The notes under the pieces were generated by a model. That model did no database searches. It was not told the DNA's origin and was given only the letters and a program-made list of their open reading frames with translations. Made by a program: the position numbers and the translations under genes. From an uncultured Treponema sp. (GTDB lineage Bacteria; Spirochaetota; Spirochaetia; Treponematales; Treponemataceae): a stretch of DNA of 64,000 nucleotides. This document shows, piece by piece, positions 31,552 through 41,733 of this stretch; position 1 is the stretch's first letter, and each line of letters opens with the position of its first letter. The stretch covers positions 1 to 64,000 of the forward strand of contig ONPD01000011.1 in the NCBI GenBank assembly GCA_900319625.1, written 5' to 3'.

Positions 31552-32766
31552 TTGAAAAAATCTCTGCTTTTATCACTTATTTCGGTCTCTTTACTTGCAG
31601 CTCTTTCTCTTTCTTCCTGCAAGGCAGATGTAGATTATGAAATTATCAAAAAAAATGCTGATTTTTCTGACACCTACACAAACAAGGATGCCTATAACAT
31701 TTACTACTACAAGCAGCCTGTAACTGGAGAAACAGACATTACTGCCTGGGAACGAGACACCCAGAGTGATACAACAAATACCTATGTTCCGGCAGGGTCA
31801 AGCGCAAGTTCCCTGAACAACAAGGGTTACCAGGGCTTTGTTTATGCGGGTTTTGTCCAGAATGATACAACTATTAACGTTTACTACAAGCGCTGTACAA
31901 TCCGCTATGAATTTTATAACCTCCTGACCGATACCAATCCTCTTTTTGTAATTACAGGCCTCTTCGGCATGACCTGTTTAAAACCTGTCTGTAACGACAG
32001 AGATGAAGCCTATTTTGACAGCTGGCATACAAAAAACATGTTGCTTTACACCAGTAATTTTGCCATTAATGCAGACAGTAACACTCTAAACGATGTTTCC
32101 ACAACAAAATGGTATGCAAGCTGGAAAGATAAAGCCACTGTTTTGGGATTAAGTTTGAACCTTGTTAATCCAGGGGACGTCCTTCTAAACGATGGAAGTG
32201 TAGTTCCATATTCAAGCGTCAATGCAATGAATCCTAAACAGAAAGCCGCTGCCGTAGCAGTTCTTGTTTCAAACTCCTACAATCTTAAGACCGGCGGCAA
32301 TGTAGACGGAAGCACCCGCCTTATGGCAGGCTTAAAAACCATTGAAACTGCATGGGTTATAGGCGACTCTGATGTTCTGTTAAATCAGTTTATAAAAACC
32401 ACAGACTATGACGGAAAAACAAACCGGGAAACACTTTTAAACCTTGATAAAGACTTCCGTCATAATAAGAATCGTACTGGTTGTGCTATTTTATACAGTT
32501 ATGACTACGATAATATTGCGGGTATAGCCGGAATCTACAAAAACGACTGGTATCTTCCTTCAGAAATAGAATTAAAGCTTTTGCGAACTGAAGCAGTAAA
32601 AAATGCCTACAAATTCATTCTTAATATGGATGAAAATACAGAATGCTGGTCTTCTACTTCTACAGGTAAAGAACAGAAAGTAAAAACCGTAACCATAAGG
32701 GGTGACTCCAGCGAAAGAGATAAAAGCGAAAACCTCGTTGTTATTGCATTCCGCCAGCTTGATTAG
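31552..32766 (+). CDS. Lipoprotein 3 of the trio, TTG start
   Basis: A 404-residue lipoprotein (S-L-S-S before Cys23). Its start is TTG at 31552, supported by AGGAGG nine bases upstream and by a clean signal peptide from that point. It has the same plan as lipoproteins 1 and 2: an InlB-like segment (about 110-200), then P-G-D-V-L-L-N-D-G-S, N-D-W-Y-L-P-S-E-I-E and a C-terminal C-W-S-S-T-S. The last gene of the operon, it runs convergent to the exporter operon with 19 bases between the stops. Confidence 0.75.
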   Translation: MKKSLLLSLISVSLLAALSLSSCKADVDYEIIKKNADFSDTYTNKDAYNIYYYKQPVTGETDITAWERDTQSDTTNTYVPAGSSASSLNNKGYQGFVYAGFVQNDTTINVYYKRCTIRYEFYNLLTDTNPLFVITGLFGMTCLKPVCNDRDEAYFDSWHTKNMLLYTSNFAINADSNTLNDVSTTKWYASWKDKATVLGLSLNLVNPGDVLLNDGSVVPYSSVNAMNPKQKAAAVAVLVSNSYNLKTGGNVDGSTRLMAGLKTIETAWVIGDSDVLLNQFIKTTDYDGKTNRETLLNLDKDFRHNKNRTGCAILYSYDYDNIAGIAGIYKNDWYLPSEIELKLLRTEAVKNAYKFILNMDENTECWSSTSTGKEQKVKTVTIRGDSSERDKSENLVVIAFRQLD

Positions 32767-32785
32767 TAATTAAGTGTTACTTTAA

Positions 32786-34480
32786 TTAGTAAATATCCGG
32801 AGTAACTTTTACCGCTTCTTTAACTTCTTCTTTTTGAATCTGCTTAGGCGGCTCTTCCGGAAGCGGAGCCGGAGTTGGCTCTACAGCAATTCCAACAATA
32901 CTTGCAGTTGCATATTTGTATTCAAGCAGGGCCTCCAGATAATTTACAAGAGTCTGGTAACGCTCCTGTGTTGCCTGTATAAACTTCTGGTCCTGTTCAA
33001 TAAGATTATCAAGTTTTATAAGACCCGCACGGAAGCGTTCCTGCTCGTTATCATAAAGCTGGTTCTGCATTTCATATACGCCTTCTGCCTTTAACAGTGA
33101 GTTTCTGTAAAGATTCAGCTTTTCTATAGTATTTTTAAGCTCCAGGAAAAGCGTATTGCGTTTCTTTTCGTAGTCAATCATCAGAGTTTCATAATTAGCC
33201 ATGGCTTCCATAACCTTTCCGCTTGTATCCCTGTCAAAAGGCTTAATTGTAACTCCAATAGAGCCGTTTACATTTGTTCCCCGCACATTCCAGAAGCCGG
33301 AAGTCAATGCCTGACCGAAATCATCAGAATAGGTTGTACCGCTCATACCGATTTTAAAACCTAAGGTAGTATCTGGTCTTCCGTTAATTTTTGCAATCTT
33401 AATTCCCTTTTTTGCAGAATTAAGCTGGTCTTTAAGCATTCTGAAGTCGATGCGGTTTTCTTCAACGTAATCAAGAAAGTCCTCATCCAAATGGTCTACC
33501 GTTATAAGATCCGGAGCCTGATTAAGATTCAAGTCATCAAGCATATCTGCCGGATTTTCAATCAAATCAATATCAGCAGTTCCCAGCATATTTGCAAGTT
33601 CCATCTTGGTTCTAAGATACTCAACCCTTGCCGAATCAACATTTCTTTGATTTGAACTTACACTTACCTTCATTAAAAGGATATCATTCCTCATCAGGAT
33701 ACCGGCCTTTACCATAGAAGAAATATTTGCATTACGTGTTTCAAACTTCTGCTGCAAGTCTTCCAGCTGCGTCAGATTTTTATAGGCCATAAAATATGCC
33801 CAATATGCCTTGGTTGTATTTATTACAGTCTGACTTATGGTATCCTGCAGCTGAACCCGCATCTGATCCAGATAGTCCTCTGCCTGACTGATTTGAAGGG
33901 CTGTAATAGAAGAATTAAATGATTTGAATAAAGGCAGATTAAGCTCAAGACTCAGTTCGCCAAGGTTTCTTCCATGCTCATCCCTGGTTCTTCTGTAGGT
34001 ATTTGAAGCAAATGCTTCGCCGAATTCATAATCTGTAACATTATTGTTTCGTCTTACACTGTAAGAAAGCTTTGACTGAAGTCCAAAACTAAAAAGTTTT
34101 TGTGCAAAAATTGAACCGCCTGTCTGTCTTGTAAGCGAATTGTTGGAGAATATACCGTAAACAGATTCCGGAGTTATGAAAGAATATCCGTAAAGTGAAT
34201 TCGGATCGCGCGGGTCTACCGGATTATGATTATAAGTATAATCACCTTGAGTACCAACTGAAACATCTAAAGCGCCCTTTGCCTGCCTGTATTTTGCTTC
34301 GGCGATTATAAGAGCCTGCTGCTGCTTTCGGACATCGTAGTTATGCTGAATAGCTAAAGTAATTGCATCATAAAGGGTAAAGACTTTCTCTTCATCCTCC
34401 TGCTTATTTTCAGAAGAAAAAACAAGATTCATTGAGAAAAATAAACTAACTGCAGCAAATATTACTTTCCTAGCCAGCAC
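32786..34480 (-). CDS. TolC-like outer membrane efflux protein
   Basis: A 564-residue protein with a signal peptide (about residues 1-22) and two OEP repeats of long helices: T-L-Y-D-A-I-T-L-A-I-Q-H-N-Y-D-V near residue 35 is the usual TolC start, and the second half has F-R-A-G-L-I-K-L-D-N-L-I-E near 490. It should form the outer membrane channel of the peptide exporter. The start is GTG at 34480, with GAGGAG upstream inside the end of the preceding gene. The C-terminal tail is rich in Pro, Glu and Lys. Last gene of the exporter operon. Confidence 0.88.
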   Translation of the reverse strand: MLARKVIFAAVSLFFSMNLVFSSENKQEDEEKVFTLYDAITLAIQHNYDVRKQQQALIIAEAKYRQAKGALDVSVGTQGDYTYNHNPVDPRDPNSLYGYSFITPESVYGIFSNNSLTRQTGGSIFAQKLFSFGLQSKLSYSVRRNNNVTDYEFGEAFASNTYRRTRDEHGRNLGELSLELNLPLFKSFNSSITALQISQAEDYLDQMRVQLQDTISQTVINTTKAYWAYFMAYKNLTQLEDLQQKFETRNANISSMVKAGILMRNDILLMKVSVSSNQRNVDSARVEYLRTKMELANMLGTADIDLIENPADMLDDLNLNQAPDLITVDHLDEDFLDYVEENRIDFRMLKDQLNSAKKGIKIAKINGRPDTTLGFKIGMSGTTYSDDFGQALTSGFWNVRGTNVNGSIGVTIKPFDRDTSGKVMEAMANYETLMIDYEKKRNTLFLELKNTIEKLNLYRNSLLKAEGVYEMQNQLYDNEQERFRAGLIKLDNLIEQDQKFIQATQERYQTLVNYLEALLEYKYATASIVGIAVEPTPAPLPEEPPKQIQKEEVKEAVKVTPDIY

Positions 34481-34483
34481 CAG

Positions 34484-35698
34484 TTACTCCTCTTCCTCCT
34501 GAGATTCTTCCACTTTCTTCATCTTTGCTCTATGAGTATCGCATAATTCATTAAAATCCAGCACAAAAATTTTAGTTCCTATTATATCACCTCGTTTGTT
34601 AAAATAATATTTTCCGTTCAGTCCAGTCCAGGTATTTTTACGAAGTTCAGATGCAACATCCTTTGCCTTTACAGAATGAGCCTTTGCCATAGCGCCGGTA
34701 AGGATTTTTAATGATTCGTACCCCTGTACAGCCTGCTGTGCCGGACTTTTTCCATATGTCCTGGAAAAATCTTTCTTAAATTTGGTATAGGCATCAGAGC
34801 TGGCATTACGGCCAAAACTTGTAACTGCATAAATATCCCGGATATTATTTTCCATAATCCATTTTTCCAGTCCAGGATGATCAAAAGTATCCGGGCCAAG
34901 AATCGGTTTGTCCATACCGTTTTCCCTCATAGTTTTGATGACATTTTCCAGCTGTGGCATATCGCCTGCAAGGAAAACAGCATCAAATTCAAAATTTGCA
35001 GTCAGCCACTTTGCCATATGAATGAATTGCATATCAAGATCAAGTTCGGTATAACTTTCGCGGTCAATAATGAAAATCTCATCCTTTGTACAGGCAAATT
35101 CAAAGACATTAGAAATATCTTCACCATAAGGAGTATCCAGATAATAGATAATCATACGGTTCCAGCCCTTTTCCTTACAGAAATTCGAAGCGGCTTTTGC
35201 AAAAGCTGCGGCCCGGGGAATATTTCTGAACACGTAAGGGAAGCCCTGATTTGTAAGCTTTGTTGCTGTTGCCATAGGAGAGAACATCAGAACACCGTAA
35301 TACTGATAAACCTTTGAACTTTCAACTGCAATTCCCGAAATTGTATGTCCGATAACTGCCGCAATATCATATCGGTTGGAAATATCATAGGCAGCGTACA
35401 ATCCTTCTTTTTCTGTATCGTGATCATCAAATTGAATAAGTTCAATCTTGGCGCCGTCAACACCGCCGCTTGAATTAATTTCGTGGCAGGCAAACTGCAG
35501 GCCTTCCCATTGCAGGGTATCATTTCCTTCCCAGCCGTTAGCACAGGCAATGCGGATTATTTTTTCTTTGTTAAAAAGCTTTGTCGTTACCTTTTCACGT
35601 TTGAGAGCTGGTTTATCTGACTTACAGGAAAGACAGAGGCTCAGCTCTAATAAAGCGGCACAAAGGGTAAGTATAGTTTTTACATTTCGTTTCATCAT
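34484..35698 (-). CDS. Leu/Ile/Val-type periplasmic binding lipoprotein in the exporter operon
   Basis: A 404-residue class I periplasmic binding protein. A signal peptide ends L-S-C-L-style (S-L-C-L-S before Cys25). The fold is shown by I-R-I-A-C-A-N-G-W-E, E-I-N-S-S-G-G-V-D-G-A-K-I-E-L-I, V-I-G-H-T-I-S-G, and G-P-D-T-F-D-H. Such proteins normally feed amino acid importers or act as sensors, but no importer is nearby. It lies between the second ABC protein and the TolC gene, translated from GGGGGA, so it is part of the export unit. It might bind a signal or the exported peptide; unknown. Confidence 0.82.
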   Translation of the reverse strand: MMKRNVKTILTLCAALLELSLCLSCKSDKPALKREKVTTKLFNKEKIIRIACANGWEGNDTLQWEGLQFACHEINSSGGVDGAKIELIQFDDHDTEKEGLYAAYDISNRYDIAAVIGHTISGIAVESSKVYQYYGVLMFSPMATATKLTNQGFPYVFRNIPRAAAFAKAASNFCKEKGWNRMIIYYLDTPYGEDISNVFEFACTKDEIFIIDRESYTELDLDMQFIHMAKWLTANFEFDAVFLAGDMPQLENVIKTMRENGMDKPILGPDTFDHPGLEKWIMENNIRDIYAVTSFGRNASSDAYTKFKKDFSRTYGKSPAQQAVQGYESLKILTGAMAKAHSVKAKDVASELRKNTWTGLNGKYYFNKRGDIIGTKIFVLDFNELCDTHRAKMKKVEESQEEEE

Positions 35699-35713
35699 TT
35701 TCTAGTCCCCCTT

Positions 35714-38377
35714 CTATACATTCTGTCGTTTTGCAAGCTCTGCAAAATAACCGTTCATCTTAATAAGTTCTTCGTAATTTCCGGTTTCTATAATCTTTCC
35801 GTCTTTCATTACGTAAATTCTGTCCGCATGAATAATTGTGCTGAGTCGGTGAGCAATTACAATTCGCGTTACCTTAAGTTCATCAAGACTCTGGCGAACA
35901 ACCGCCTGAGTTACATTATCTAGGGCAGAAGTTGCTTCATCAAAAAGAAGAATGTTAGGCTTTCTGATAATGGCACGGGCAATAATCAGACGCTGAAGCT
36001 GACCTCCCGAAATGGAAAGTCCGCCCGCAGGAATCATAGTGAACATACCCATTGGCATTTCGCGGATATCCTTATCCAGGGCAACTGCTTTTGCCGCAGC
36101 CCAGGCATCTGCTTCTTTTAAGCCGGAGCTTCCTACAATATTCTGCAGCATTGTCCCCTGCAAAACCGTATCGTTCTGCAGTACAACACCCATCTGGCGG
36201 CGGATTGAACCAACTTCAAAGTCATTCATATCCTGTTTATCAAAATAAATTGCACCAGATTCAGGCTTTTCAAAGCCCAGAATCATTCGCAGCAAGGTTG
36301 ATTTTCCCGCTCCCGAAGTTCCTACAATTCCAATATACTCTCCAGCCTCAATCTTCATGTTTACATCATCAAGAATAAGAGGCCCTTTTTCTTCATAGCG
36401 GAAGTTCAAATGGTTAATTTCGATTGAACCTTCAAGTTTACCGATAGAAGGCTTGTCATCCTGAATTTCCGGCGCTTCATTCAAAATTGATTTTACGCGC
36501 TTACTCATTGGAATAAGGTTTCTTATAGAAAGAATTGAGCCTGTAAAGCCAAGAACAGCCCCCTGGAAAGAACCGTATGCCGAAAGGAAGGCCATAAAAG
36601 TTCCGGTAGAAAGATTTGCAATCTTTTTTTCCTTCATGGCAACGCTAAAGAAGAAGTAAAAGAGAATACTTACCAGGGTCGGATAAACCGCATTGATTGT
36701 CTGCATTACGTTGTTTACCGCTTCTATGTTGTAGCCGAAGGTTCGCTGGCGGGTATATTCGTGCGACCATTCACTGAATACCCGGCGCTCCGAATTTGAG
36801 TTTCTGATTTTTTCAATGCCGCTCAAAAACTGGAAGAGCATACCGGTAATTTTACCGCCGCTTTCAATAAGGGCTTTTTCCCAATGGTAGGTTGCAAAAC
36901 ATGCAATAAATGGGACAAGTATCGGAAGCAGCAGGAATAAAAGTCCAAGCTTTGCAAAATAAGCGCAGTAGTTGAATTCCTGAATAAGATAAACAACACT
37001 GAAGAGCAAATTCATTACAGCCGAAAGAATAATTCCCGAAATTGTCTGCTGAATCTGACTGATTGTCATTGCACGGTCAGAAAGGTCTCCCGAAGTATAA
37101 TTTTTAAAGAAATTTACAGGCAGACGGAGCAGGCGGTCTATTATTGCGGTCTGCAGAACATTCTGGCTCTTTGTCTGAAGCCTCATGTTCGCAAGGGATT
37201 TTGCAATTGACCCCAGAAGAGATGCCATATTACATACAAATACCAGCAGACAAATCTGCACTGCCATTGTACGGGCTGCATTCGGAATTACATAGTCGAT
37301 GAAGTTTTTAGTCATCATCGGGGTAAGCATTCCGATTAAAGTACACAAAAGTCCGATTATTACAAAGCGCAAAAAATCAATTTTAATGTCTGCAAAGGTG
37401 AAGAAAACCAGATCCTTTATCTTTATTTTTTCCTTTGTGATTGTACGGTAAAGCATAAAGGCCATTGGATTTATGCGTGAAGAATTTTCTGCTGTAATTT
37501 TGGTAACAGAATTATCTGCCGGGTCATACATCATGTAAGAATCTTTCTTTTTAATAAGGGCAACCGGGCGGTAATTTTCATCAATATCATTACTGTCAGA
37601 AAGTTCAATGCTTCCATCAATCCTATAGAAGGCAATTAAATGGCCGCAGTCATCGTGATACCATTTATCACGCAAAAGAACCTCGCGCAGGCGAACGGTA
37701 TTATCCTTTGCAATTGCCTGAATTCCCGCCTTTGTATTTGGATAATGCTTTTCATTTTCCTTTACTTCAATGCGGCTTTTCTTGGCAACCATGCGGAATA
37801 CCTTCTGAACTGCAACCTCATCACTGTTGAATACGTTCTCTACATCTTTTTTACGGGTTACAACCGCAGAAATTGTGCTGAGTGTATTCTGATAAGCCCT
37901 GTCAGAAAGCCGCTGATATTCAACGCTGGAAGTACGTTCAAACTCTTTATCTGCCTTAAAAAGCTCCTGCGACTTTTGCGCCAGAATACTGATAACCTGG
38001 GGATAAGTTTCCTTAGAAAGTTCAGGGGCTTCTTCCAGCTTAAAGGTTCGGCACAAGGCCTTCCAGGACTGCTTAAGTTCCTTTAGGTAATCCGAAAGAG
38101 CCTTGTCAAAAGGAATAATTTCTACCTCGGTTTCGGTAGTTCCGGCAAGGACAATTTCAAATTTTCCGGGATTTTCTGCGCTGTCTTCAACTGTAAAGTT
38201 AAAAGTAACGCCGCCTTCTTCATAATCTGCAAGAGGATGCCTGGCACCATAAGAGCCGTCCGGCATTTTTTCTACAATAAAGAGATAAGCGCTGCTTTTT
38301 ATAACTTTGATTGCAACTTTGCTTGAATCAAGCGTGAGGAAATTACTGTTTGTAACGTGCATTTTTCCGGCATTCAT
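35714..38377 (-). CDS. NHLM-type ABC transporter without peptidase domain
   Basis: An 887-residue protein of the second type of ABC subunit found in NHLM (nitrile hydratase leader microcin) export systems. Residues about 1-310 are a soluble region specific to this family. About 330-610 is a six-helix membrane domain. The ATPase at about 650-887 has G-T-S-G-A-G-K-S-T (near 687), S-I-S-G-G-Q-L-Q-R (near 792) and I-L-L-F-D-E-A-T (near 810). It has no C39 domain and presumably pairs with the peptidase-bearing subunit upstream (11-base gap). Confidence 0.88.
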   Translation of the reverse strand: MNAGKMHVTNSNFLTLDSSKVAIKVIKSSAYLFIVEKMPDGSYGARHPLADYEEGGVTFNFTVEDSAENPGKFEIVLAGTTETEVEIIPFDKALSDYLKELKQSWKALCRTFKLEEAPELSKETYPQVISILAQKSQELFKADKEFERTSSVEYQRLSDRAYQNTLSTISAVVTRKKDVENVFNSDEVAVQKVFRMVAKKSRIEVKENEKHYPNTKAGIQAIAKDNTVRLREVLLRDKWYHDDCGHLIAFYRIDGSIELSDSNDIDENYRPVALIKKKDSYMMYDPADNSVTKITAENSSRINPMAFMLYRTITKEKIKIKDLVFFTFADIKIDFLRFVIIGLLCTLIGMLTPMMTKNFIDYVIPNAARTMAVQICLLVFVCNMASLLGSIAKSLANMRLQTKSQNVLQTAIIDRLLRLPVNFFKNYTSGDLSDRAMTISQIQQTISGIILSAVMNLLFSVVYLIQEFNYCAYFAKLGLLFLLLPILVPFIACFATYHWEKALIESGGKITGMLFQFLSGIEKIRNSNSERRVFSEWSHEYTRQRTFGYNIEAVNNVMQTINAVYPTLVSILFYFFFSVAMKEKKIANLSTGTFMAFLSAYGSFQGAVLGFTGSILSIRNLIPMSKRVKSILNEAPEIQDDKPSIGKLEGSIEINHLNFRYEEKGPLILDDVNMKIEAGEYIGIVGTSGAGKSTLLRMILGFEKPESGAIYFDKQDMNDFEVGSIRRQMGVVLQNDTVLQGTMLQNIVGSSGLKEADAWAAAKAVALDKDIREMPMGMFTMIPAGGLSISGGQLQRLIIARAIIRKPNILLFDEATSALDNVTQAVVRQSLDELKVTRIVIAHRLSTIIHADRIYVMKDGKIIETGNYEELIKMNGYFAELAKRQNV

Positions 38378-38388
38378 GGTCTTCTCTC

Positions 38389-40590
38389 CTACATCGTCTT
38401 GATAAGTTCCTTATACAATCCTTCCTGACTGATAAGCTCTTCATGAGTTCCACGCTGAACAACCTTTCCGGTATCCAGCACAATAATTTCATCGCAGTCG
38501 CGGATGGTGCTCAAACGGTGGGCAATGATAATACTTGTACAGCCGCGGCGGCGAAGGTTTCTGTCTACGGTAGCCTCGGTTACCGCATCAAGGGCAGAAG
38601 TTGCCTCGTCCATAATCAGAATGCGGGGATTAATTGCAAGGGCGCGGGCAATTTCAAGACGCTGTCTCTGACCTCCGCTGAAGTTTTTACCGCCTTCGAT
38701 TAATTTTGCATAGTAACCATCCGGACGGGAAATAATTACATCGTGAATACAAGCGTCCTTTGCAGCCTGGACGTAATGCTCAATCGGAATTGTTGAATTC
38801 CACATTGTGATATTGTCTTTTACTGAACCGTCAAAAATAGAAATTGACTGGTCTACTACCGAAACGGAAGCAGAGAAAACCTTGCGGTCAATTTCTGAAA
38901 CTGGCTTTCCGTCAAAAAGAATTTCTCCATCCCAAGGCTCGTAAAGGCAGCTTAAAAGCTTTCCTATAGTAGACTTTCCAGAACCTGAACCACCTACCAG
39001 GGCAATTCGCTTGCCCGGAGTCAGCTCCAGATTAAAGCCTTCAAGAAGAGGCGGAGAAAGTCTTGAGTAGCCGAAAGTAACATTCCTCATGGAAATTGAA
39101 CCCTGCAGGCGCTCGTATGGCAGATAATTATCATCTGTAACCTCCGGCGATTCTTTAAATACCGGAGGAGCCGGGTAATCCATTACGTCATCTACACGCT
39201 GCATATCGGCATCAATTCCCATCAGCGTTTTTCCAAGTCCGATGAAGGTACTGACCGGTCCCATAAAGCTTGAAAGCAGAGACTGGTAGGCAATCAGCAT
39301 ACCGATTGTAAGGTGGCCGTCCATAACACGGAATGCACCAAGTGTAAGAACCAGAATATTCAGCACAGAAGAAATGACGTTTGGTGTAACTGAGTTACCA
39401 AGATTTACCAGGGCAAGATTCTGACTTTCAAGAACTACCTTTGCCTGCTGACCTGCCCACTGCTGGAAGAAGTCATTTTCAGAGCCGGAAGCCTTAAGCG
39501 ATTCAATCATTTCAATTCCCGAAATTGTTGTTCCACTCAGCTTACCGCCTTCCATTTCAATCTTAAAAGACTTACTCTTGATTTTTGCAGATGAAATAAG
39601 GAAGACAACAGCCATTACAGAAACCAGGGAAATGCTCATGAGGGTAAGAGGCACGTCATAGATAAACATCAGGACACCAAAAAAGACGCCCGTTACCCCG
39701 TTAATTACAACCGAAATCAGCTGTTCGCAGATTACGTTTGCAATTGAAGTATTCGACTCAATACGGTTACAAAGTTCACCCGGCATTCGCTGAATAAAGA
39801 ACTGAACCGGCAGTTTAAAGAGGTGTTGCACAAACTCGGAGGAGGTCTTTAGCGAAATTCGTTCCTGGAACCTTAAGAGACAGGTTTGCTGAACCCAGGT
39901 AAGGACACCGTTTATAACAAGAGCAGCTCCCATAAAGGCAAGCAAAGGCTTAAGCTGCTTCATAGAGCCCGCAACCAGAATATCATCTATAAAGAAGCGG
40001 CTGAAACTTGGATATAAGAAGCCAAGAATAAACATGAGGAAGCCGATTAAAATCATAAACATAAGGATTGAAAGACGACCTTCAAGCCTTCGTTTTATTT
40101 TTGGCCATATAGCAGACTTAGACCCGCCTTTTTCGAATTCTTCGCCCGGGCGGAACATCAGAACAATTCCGGTAAAGGAATCATCAAATTCATCAAAATC
40201 AACGTAACGGCGGCCAGAAGCAGGGTCATCAATATAAGCCTTTCCGTGTTTAAAGCCTTCAAGTACAACAAAGTGGTTAAAGTTCCAGAAAATTACTGCC
40301 GGATAGCTTGCCTTTTTTAAACCGCCAAGCTCAACCTTAATTCCCCTTGCTTCAAGTCCATATTTACGGGCCGCCTTAAGCATATTGTTAGCTTTAGTTC
40401 CGTCGCGGGAAACACCACAGTCTATTCGCAGCTGTTCAAGAGGCACGTATCTTTTGTAGTACTTCAAAATCATGGAAAGTGCCGCTGCACCGCACTCCAA
40501 AGCCTCCATCTGCAGGGTAGATTTTGTCTTTTTTACGCCTATGTGATCGAGACCATATTTAGTTGTTGGAAGTTCTTTGAAAAATTTCAA
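38389..40590 (-). CDS. NHLM-type ABC exporter with C39 leader peptidase
   Basis: A 733-residue peptidase/permease/ATPase. The C39 domain (about 15-150) has an intact active site: Gln27, Cys33 in L-E-C-G-A-A-A-L, His106 in F-N-H-F-V-V-L-E-G and Asp122 in D-D-P-A-S-G. The membrane domain spans about 170-450. The ATPase has G-S-G-S-G-K-S-T (near 535), F-S-G-G-Q-R-Q-R (near 636) and I-L-I-M-D-E-A-T (near 658). It should cut the precursors after Gly-Gly and export the products. Located between the HlyD-like adaptor and the second ABC subunit. Confidence 0.92.
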   Translation of the reverse strand: MKFFKELPTTKYGLDHIGVKKTKSTLQMEALECGAAALSMILKYYKRYVPLEQLRIDCGVSRDGTKANNMLKAARKYGLEARGIKVELGGLKKASYPAVIFWNFNHFVVLEGFKHGKAYIDDPASGRRYVDFDEFDDSFTGIVLMFRPGEEFEKGGSKSAIWPKIKRRLEGRLSILMFMILIGFLMFILGFLYPSFSRFFIDDILVAGSMKQLKPLLAFMGAALVINGVLTWVQQTCLLRFQERISLKTSSEFVQHLFKLPVQFFIQRMPGELCNRIESNTSIANVICEQLISVVINGVTGVFFGVLMFIYDVPLTLMSISLVSVMAVVFLISSAKIKSKSFKIEMEGGKLSGTTISGIEMIESLKASGSENDFFQQWAGQQAKVVLESQNLALVNLGNSVTPNVISSVLNILVLTLGAFRVMDGHLTIGMLIAYQSLLSSFMGPVSTFIGLGKTLMGIDADMQRVDDVMDYPAPPVFKESPEVTDDNYLPYERLQGSISMRNVTFGYSRLSPPLLEGFNLELTPGKRIALVGGSGSGKSTIGKLLSCLYEPWDGEILFDGKPVSEIDRKVFSASVSVVDQSISIFDGSVKDNITMWNSTIPIEHYVQAAKDACIHDVIISRPDGYYAKLIEGGKNFSGGQRQRLEIARALAINPRILIMDEATSALDAVTEATVDRNLRRRGCTSIIIAHRLSTIRDCDEIIVLDTGKVVQRGTHEELISQEGLYKELIKTM

Positions 40591-40604
40591 TTGCCCACCT
40601 TCCC

Positions 40605-41729
40605 CTATTGTGGCATTTGTTGCATTGGAGGCTGAATTTCAAAATTATCATCAGCACCAATACCAAGCACTTTCTTCTTAAATAAAGGAACAACCAGCTC
40701 GATTGGCCGCTTTCCGTCTACAGTAATCGTGCTTGAACACATAATTCCCGGAGACATTCTTTTGTTTGGTCCCTTAGAAGAAGACCATTTATAGCCGGAA
40801 GGTGTTGTAGGGTCTGGAATAATACTAGCGCGTACTTCAACCGGGTTTTGAATCTGAGAGAAGGTTCTTGTGAGCATGGAGTTTTTAAGAACTGTACTCA
40901 TGTAAGCTTCTGTTACAGGGAAATCAGAAACTTCAGTAACAATTCCCTGAATATATCCATACTCCTCACGCTTTACCGTTGAAGGAATAATACCGATATT
41001 CATTCCCTGCTCAATTTTCTTTCCGTCTGTTGCCGAAATAAAAAGAATTGCCTCAGAAGGAGAACTTTTATCCTTTCCAATCAAGGCGATTGTAGTTCCG
41101 GCATTAACATAGTCATTTTTATCTACCGAAACTTCAAGAACAATTCCGGTTGTAGGAGACACTACCCTTGTAGCCTTCTGATAATTTTCCTTAAGAACTG
41201 CAAGCTCATGCTTCTTTTCATTAACCTGACGGTCAATATCAAGAGAAGTCTGTTTAGATGCAACGTAATCATTTTCTGTAATCAGGCCTTTTTCAAAAAG
41301 CTCGCGCATTCGGCGCTCTTTTGAAATACCGTTTTTAGTATTCTTGTTCAAAAGTTCCTGAGTTTTTAAAAGGTTATCAATAGTTGTCTGAGTCTGGGTA
41401 ATCTGGTCAAGCATATCTGTTCGTTCAATGCGGGCAATTACTTCGCCATTTCTGATATAATCACCGCGTTCTACAAAGACATGCTTTACCGAGCCCTGAT
41501 TTGTGTAGGTGACATCAATAACGTCATCAGAGGAAATTAAAACTCCCATAGCCGTAACCTGTTCTGGAATAGATCCTACAATACTCCATACTAAGGCTGC
41601 CAGAATAATAACTAGAATGGCAATTACAGAAATGAAGTCATAAGGCTTTACAACCTTCATTGTCTGATCCAGCTGATCAAGAGAACTGATTTTATCCAGA
41701 GCGGATTTTCTAAATACTATACCTGCCAT
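40605..41729 (-). CDS. HlyD-family adaptor of the NHLM-type exporter
   Basis: A 374-residue membrane-fusion protein. The start F-R-K-S-A-L-D-K-I-S-S-L-D-Q-L-D is the usual opening of NHLM secretion proteins. One membrane helix at about 32-54 is followed by biotinyl-lipoyl-like halves (V-E-R-G-D-Y-I-R-N-G-E near 88; V-D-K-N-D-Y-V-N-A-G near 213) flanking a coiled-coil hairpin (about 105-190). It links the ABC proteins to TolC. First gene of the exporter unit; promoter site D ends five bases before its ATG, so the message is probably almost leaderless. Confidence 0.88.
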   Translation of the reverse strand: MAGIVFRKSALDKISSLDQLDQTMKVVKPYDFISVIAILVIILAALVWSIVGSIPEQVTAMGVLISSDDVIDVTYTNQGSVKHVFVERGDYIRNGEVIARIERTDMLDQITQTQTTIDNLLKTQELLNKNTKNGISKERRMRELFEKGLITENDYVASKQTSLDIDRQVNEKKHELAVLKENYQKATRVVSPTTGIVLEVSVDKNDYVNAGTTIALIGKDKSSPSEAILFISATDGKKIEQGMNIGIIPSTVKREEYGYIQGIVTEVSDFPVTEAYMSTVLKNSMLTRTFSQIQNPVEVRASIIPDPTTPSGYKWSSSKGPNKRMSPGIMCSSTITVDGKRPIELVVPLFKKKVLGIGADDNFEIQPPMQQMPQ

Positions 41730-41733
41730 ACTC

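Noticed and set aside
36012-36378. Open frames antisense to the ABC transporter genes and many similar ones across the window
   Set aside because: They lack ribosome-binding sites and conserved motifs and mirror the codon structure of the real genes on the other strand.
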